64,000 bases of DNA from Trichuris trichiura (taxonomy: Eukaryota; Nematoda; Enoplea; Trichinellida; Trichuridae): NCBI GenBank assembly GCA_037903355.1, contig JBAJFE010000037.1:1116001-1180000 (forward strand), read 5' to 3'. This document shows, piece by piece, positions 59,314-64,000 of this stretch. Position numbers and translations under genes: made by a program. Each line of letters opens with the position of its first letter. The first letter of the stretch is position 1. The notes below the pieces were generated by a model. That model ran no database searches. It was given only the letters and a program-made list of their open reading frames with translations, and had not been told where the DNA came from.

Positions 59314-60400
59314 CGGGTCGTTGTCTATTACGATAAAGCACCGGTCGTTCAACGGCACTTTGGTGATCGTCCATATCCGTCGGGGCGGTGCGCGAGCCGA
59401 GATCGATGGATCGATTCGTCGGCTCCCGATGGCTTCTTCGCTTCACTAGTGATTCCTTTGAAATTTTGGCTTGGATTGTTCGTTCGACTCAGTAGCCGTT
59501 CGTAGCCATACTAGTGCAAAGACGTTTTGTCTCGCCGGATGACGACAAGCCGGCAGCGCAAGAGCACAAGAGAAGCAACGGTTTTTATTCCGGCAGATTA
59601 TTCGTAGCCGAAGTGTTAACGGTCACCCCGACCGGGGCGGTCCAACGATACGTGCTTAAAATGCAATTTTGTCCACCGTCCATCCTTATCTGATCATCCG
59701 TCGTACTGTGTCACCATTAGCGTTGGTGATTCGTGGACTTTTCAACGTTCCATGGCTAACTGCTGTTGTCTCTTCGGTGCCTATAGAAGTGACGACGACA
59801 CTTTGTACGAAATTCAGGTCAAACCGTCGCGCGCTATGGTCAACAAGACGTGCTATCTCGGCTGGATTGCGTTTATCATTTGTTTGTCGCTGGCGGACGA
59901 CGACGACGACGACACGTCTATCGTAGTTACCGTCTTCAACTTCTTCTCTCTACTTAGTCCCATCTTTGCATTGCGTTCAGCTTTCCTCCTGGCCGATAGG
60001 CAGTCGCGCGTCTATTGCGGCCATGTATGGTATGGCGCGAGGAGCTTTTTGTGCGACGCGAGTTGTGGCCCGCTTCCGCCCTTCCCTTTCTTGTTCATTG
60101 GCAAACCGGATCCTCGTTTATCGTCAGTAGCTTTGGTGAGTGGTCAGAAGTGGGAGAGTCCGGCTGACCGCCACCGCCGCCGCCGCTGCTAAACTTTCCA
60201 ACGGTAATAATAGTCTTTCTGCCTATAGAGGAGTAAACATTTATCCGGGCCGGCGGCTCAATTCGGCAAGGTCGTCTACGTCGACGTCGTCGTCGTCAAC
60301 GCTCATAGCAGTCATTCAAGGTAAAATTCCACCTTTCTTCGCCGTCGTCGTTGTCGCCATCGTCGTCGTCTTTGCCTTGTCAGCTAGGTGAGCGCGCGCG

Positions 60401-60421
60401 CTCTCTCTCTCTCTTGCTCTC
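60401..60421. repeat. CT microsatellite after GCGCGC
   Basis: A CT run directly following gcgcgcgcg at 60392-60400, nearly the same composite as at 59292. Confidence 0.9.
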
Positions 60422-61109
60422 GTGTGTCTGGCCATTTTGGAATCCGGTCACGTTGGCGGCCGGATCCGAGCGCGCTCCCGTACGAAAATTTCCGGCCACG
60501 CTGCATCTGGGTCACGCGATCGGGCGACCGTGGGAGTCCAGTCGGTAGCGACCAATCAGCAAAGGCAGCGGCCTTAAATCACCGTGACGTCCTTGGAAAG
60601 TACCGTAATCTCGATGACGATACCGTCCGTGGGATGTCTGGGTGACTGTCACTAACAGCTTTCCATCTTTTGCTCCTACCGGGTGCATTTGGATTGATTG
60701 GCCGCTCGATGATGCATTCCGTTTTTGGCTGAATGTTTGTACATGCTTGTATATCCGTTAGTGACCAGCGTGGCGCGATCTGCAACAGCGTGGTTGTCTG
60801 GTGAGCTGTCGTTGATGATTGAACAAAAACAGACCAACTAGATTTGTAGAGAGTTCCATTGGCAAGGGAGACCTCATTTGCGAGCAAAACTGTACACCCG
60901 GTCGCCAGTTAAGGGGTTGCCCTCCTAAGGTTCCCATTACTAGATTACGATTCTCCGTTTGGCTAATTCAACGGCCGGGTTAGTCGATACTTTTAGCCTC
61001 GCTATGCCTTCCGGTGGTCATTAGTTTGTTCAATTGCTGCTGCTCGTTTCTGTATGGTTAGATTTGTGGCAGCGTTTCGCGTTGTCGTGCTTAGCAGCTT
61101 AAACTCATT

Positions 61110-61122
61110 CTCTCTCTCTCTC
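61110..61122. repeat. CT microsatellite
   Basis: A short CT run within otherwise unique GC-rich sequence. Confidence 0.85.
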
Positions 61123-62448
61123 ACCCACGCCATGCAGCTTGTTAGCGGCAGTAGCCATTGTTGGTAGGCAGGTACATTTGTTCAACGGTATGCCGGGAAA
61201 ACCGGTCGTCAGCTTTTGGCCAGCGCACGATTAAGACGCGAGGGGAGACGAAATCGCGCGCAAGTGAGAATGAACAACCTTTTCAACAAGACTTGTCACC
61301 ACCGTTGACCCTTTCGAACGGACCGGATAGGCTAAACTCGACTCGGTGTAAACAAGTGGGCCGACCATTGTAAGTCGGCTGCCGGATGACTACCATTTTT
61401 CGTCCCAAGGTCGCGCCCGGCTTTCGGGTCAGTGACATCTGCTGGCCGTACTGACGGTGCGCGTTGTCAAGCCAGATTTTGGGGCCGCAGCAACGTTCCG
61501 GGTCAGGTCGTTGTTGGCAAGGTAATCTGGCCTTTGTGAGACGGACAGCGAGTGCAATAGAAGATTGGCAGAGCAGATAAGCTTACGATGGGATAAGAGG
61601 ACGGCAGTCGATGGGGGTTAGTCGATTTGGGCAAAAAAACAGTTTTACTCTCAGGGATCCGTGCTGCTTGTGAATAGATAGCCTAATTTCGTAGACGACA
61701 ACGGGATTACCGGGGGGATCATAATGGTTAGCCTAAAACCAGTCCTGCATTGATGGAAATGCGCAGACACGCAGGCGCCCTGTCTCGGCCGTTCGTTCGC
61801 TGCTCGTTCGTTGTTCATACTCTCTTTTCCCTGACTCACTCCGGCTCTGCTTTGGAGGACAGCCGGCAATTTTTGTCCTTCCGCATTGTTCATCGACGTC
61901 CGTTCTTGCCGATACGATAGCGTGAGCATTCCTTATTCGGTGACAGTACAATCAAACGTGACAACATCCCGTGAGCTTATCCGTGATCGCTTGACAGCTG
62001 TCGACCTTCGCCAATATATCATCTGCAGTTCGTCAGTTGTCCGCCGCTATTGGTCCAGCTAATGCTTGCTCACGGTGCCGGTGTGTGTGCATGTGTGAAT
62101 CACAGTTGCCTATCTAAATCCGATCTTTGTTTCACCATGTCGTCGCTATTTCTCTTTTTTCACAGTGTCTATGTGTTCATTATGGCGCACGTTTGTACGC
62201 GTAGTCTATTTTTTTTTCGGACGGTCTAGCAAACTTTGCAGTGCGCGTATGTGTTAACCGTTCATTCCGTTTGATCAGTGCCTGTTTTAGGTAGGAGGTG
62301 GTCGTCGGCTTTGCGGCTGCGTTAACGACGAATCAGCGTCCGAGCGCGATCAGAGCGGCTGAACACGCTCGGCGGCCTGTCAAGCAGCAACCGGAGCGAC
62401 ACACACACACGCACACGTACACACCGGCTCTCTTGCCATTACTTTCGT

Positions 62449-62474
62449 TCTCTCTCGCTCTCGCTCTTTCTCTT
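62449..62474. repeat. Interrupted CT tract close to the putative SATB-like start codon
   Basis: A polypyrimidine stretch of CT repeats with C-G interruptions, about 210 nt upstream of the ATG at 62682. A CA run lies at 62401-62416. Confidence 0.85.
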
Positions 62475-62681
62475 CTGCGGCGATTATTCCTCTTGCTCTT
62501 TCCATACTTGCTCTATAGTTGTGTGCTTCGGCCCCTTTCTGTCATTTTTGTGGCCAAAAACACAGAAAAGGTGGGCCCAAAGAGAATAGCCAACATTTAT
62601 TGGCGCCAGCGGTCAACAGGCGCCCGTGTTGAACGCTAGCGCCCATCGACAGGAAGGAAGGAAGGATAAAAAGAGAAGAAA

Positions 62682-62868
62682 ATGGCAATGTTCCCGATTC
62701 GATGCGTGGTCGAGACGGTTGGCGACGGTCAATGCACCAAGTGTTCCGTCAGCGGAGCGGTTCTAGTCGACTCGTACGCTATTGTATCCGGCTTCACGCA
62801 GTTGTCCCAACTAGTGGACACTGTCCTTATGGCGCTTGGCTTGCAGCATTTGAGTTACGGTGCTCAAG
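62682..62868 (+). CDS. First coding exon of a putative SATB/DVE-1-type homeodomain protein
   Basis: SATB and nematode DVE-1 proteins are chromatin-organising homeodomain factors with an N-terminal ubiquitin-like oligomerisation domain (ULD). ATG at 62682 is preceded by a purine-rich leader (aagagaagaaa) and the exon ends CAAG|GTAGGT in phase 1. The 62 residues match the start of a ULD: FPIRCVVETVGDG, VLVDSYAIVSGFTQLSQLVD, TVLMALGLQHLSYGAQ, compared with the family pattern CVVE, LV-x-KD, QLVE-x-ALLALGYSHSSAAQ. Only this first exon is recognised; the rest must lie downstream, probably beyond the window. Without the homeodomain the assignment stays tentative. Confidence 0.5.
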
Positions 62869-64000
62869 GTAGGTGTTACTTTTTTGTTTTATTGACTCAA
62901 GCTACTATTTAACTGTTGGCGTTCAGTTTTGCCGGCCTAATGTCCTCGCTCTGCTTCCTCTTAGTTAGGCGACCTTGGGCAACATGGCGCCAAGTCTTGT
63001 TGTGTCCCTATTGAGAGATAGACAGAGTGAGGAGGCTGCAAATGCAGGCGCGCGTACGCGATTGTCCGACCGGTTCTCGCGCTCTCTCTCTCTCTGTCTC
63101 TGTGTGTCCCCTCTTTCTACTATGATTATTGTCCAGTCAAGCCGCTATTATTTGAAGGAAAGAAAATTTGAAAATTTCTTCCAAACGGTGCAAAAATGAG
63201 GGAGGCGCCATTTAGCTTTTTATGGCCCCGTACCCAGGCGGGTGGCCGTCTGCCGGTGCGCGCCCGCGGCATGTTGTCTCTGATGTGTGTTTACTTGTTC
63301 ATTTTCGCTTACGCTCCCGCGCGGATGTCCGCAGCGCCGCTGATGCGCAAAATTTTTGAAAAATCATAGCCGCCAGTGGCGCGCGATGAACCACTTCCTG
63401 TTGCCACCGGCAGTGGTGGATCAGCAGCGGCCGTATGTGTGTATCCGTCCTAGTCGTTGTCGTCATAGTCGATGGCGGCGGCGGCGGAGGGCATGCTATT
63501 TCAAAGCGGCAAAACAGGCACACAAGCGCTCTTTTAGCAATCCTGACGATGATGAAGATGATCTGCGATCCGCAGCTGACTCCCTCTGCCCGTCGAATGG
63601 TTGCGCCCAGCCGTCGGCTATGGCTCGTTCCGTTCATCCATCTCTGCCTAAATTTTTGCCCCGAGTCCCGTTGGCCGGCTTGCGCGCGGTCACATCCAGC
63701 GGCCGACATAAATTATCTCCTTCTGACAGCCGGATAGAAGAGTCGTCTTTTGCTTGCAAGCCGGAAGCAGCGGAGAAAGGCTCATCGACGAGTCTCCTTC
63801 CGTAGGCGCTTCATTTTCGTGTTTGCAAGATCCTCTCCAATGGCTGCCACTCATAAATTATCCCCTCATCATTCGACTGCCGTTGTTTCCTTTTCAACTT
63901 GTCAAATATTGGCTGCCATTGGCGTGTCAGAGGGTCTCCTATAGCCCGACGACTGAAGCAATAGTCACTTTTGATGACGAAGATCCACTAAAAGAGTGAA
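62869..64000. other. Probable first intron of the SATB-like gene
   Basis: This follows the GTAGGT donor at 62869. It contains a CT tract after GCGC at 63080-63106 and GC-rich, triplet-rich DNA. A plus-strand frame open from an acceptor at about 63827 to a TGA at 63997-63999 joins the 62868 donor in correct phase (DPLQWLPLINYPLIIRLPL), but it does not resemble the second half of a ULD, so I do not call it an exon. Confidence 0.35.
63080..63106. repeat. CT/GT microsatellite
   Basis: A CT run after tcgcg that merges into a short GT run. Third instance of the GCGC plus CT composite in this region. Confidence 0.9.

Larger units (their letters stand above)
55980..62681. other. GC-rich, pyrimidine-tract-rich non-coding region
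   Basis: Base composition rises clearly in GC compared with the left 55 kb. Many overlapping open frames exist on both strands, but they are antisense to each other, Arg/Pro/Ser-rich and lack splice structure, as expected by chance in GC-rich DNA. CT/GA runs recur (57181-57203, 59292-59313, 60401-60421, 61110-61122, 62449-62474), with CGA/GTC triplet runs at about 59895-59915 and 60275-60300 and a CA run at 62401-62416. The position just upstream of a putative homeodomain-protein exon suggests a long 5' regulatory or 5'UTR region; that is inference. Confidence 0.5.

Noticed and set aside
57419..60887. Many 60-145 codon frames on both strands
   Set aside because: Mutually antisense, Arg/Ser/Pro-rich and without splice structure, as expected from stop-poor GC-rich DNA.
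63356..63805. 149-codon plus-strand frame near the right edge
   Set aside because: Antisense overlap with another long frame and triplet-repeat composition; no acceptor or donor logic linking it to the 62682 exon.

Overview
The window is eukaryotic nuclear DNA and reads as a nematode genome, most likely a clade I nematode such as a whipworm (Trichuris). That assignment is inference. It rests on very short introns (about 44-65 nt) with GT/GC-AG borders, EB-module and other Cys-rich secreted proteins, compact gene spacing, and conserved single-copy genes broken into many small exons. No bacterial signals (operons, Shine-Dalgarno sites, CRISPR) are present. Most exon borders below were assembled by hand from splice consensus plus reading phase, so borders are predictions.

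Layout: <1-4478 (-) secreted multi-EB/lustrin protein running off the left edge; 7.1-7.6 kb (+) small unrecognised gene; 7847-11561 (+) angiomotin-like; 11665-13319 (-) RagC/D GTPase, tail-to-tail with angiomotin; 15.2 and 16.7 kb, two tRNA-Arg(CCT) genes; 17201-18220 (+) type II membrane protein with a BRICHOS-like layout; 21033-25508 (+) AMP deaminase; 25632-26880 (-) unrecognised 292-aa protein; 27037-27513 (+) SYS1; 29952-32314 and 33600-43682 (+) two neighbouring paralogous secreted Cys-rich genes; 44555-45415 (+) METTL9; 47471-54757 (+) KDM1B/LSD2-type histone demethylase; 55.2-55.7 kb candidate exons; about 56-62.7 kb GC-rich, pyrimidine-tract-rich apparently non-coding DNA leading to 62682-62868 (+), a first coding exon resembling the N-terminal ubiquitin-like domain of SATB/DVE-1 homeodomain proteins.

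The most unusual locus is 33600-43682. It encodes a signal peptide and four exons of paired Cys half-modules, every exon phase 1-1. Then comes an array of about 300-bp intron+exon units, each carrying one 48-nt phase 1-1 microexon for a 16-residue Gly/Ser/Thr/Pro linker (nine copies, one frameshifted), then a short C-terminal exon. Two mobile elements sit inside this array: a 1.0-kb hAT-like non-autonomous element with an 8-bp target duplication, and an intact-looking 4281-bp Ty3/gypsy element with LTRs that read identical, a 4-bp target duplication and a textbook -1 frameshift signal between gag and pol. The gypsy insertion landed exactly on a microexon splice donor.

Functionally the other genes are ordinary housekeeping or regulatory genes (purine nucleotide metabolism, nutrient signalling through Rag GTPases, Golgi targeting, histone demethylation, protein histidine methylation, Hippo/YAP-linked scaffold) and do not form one pathway.
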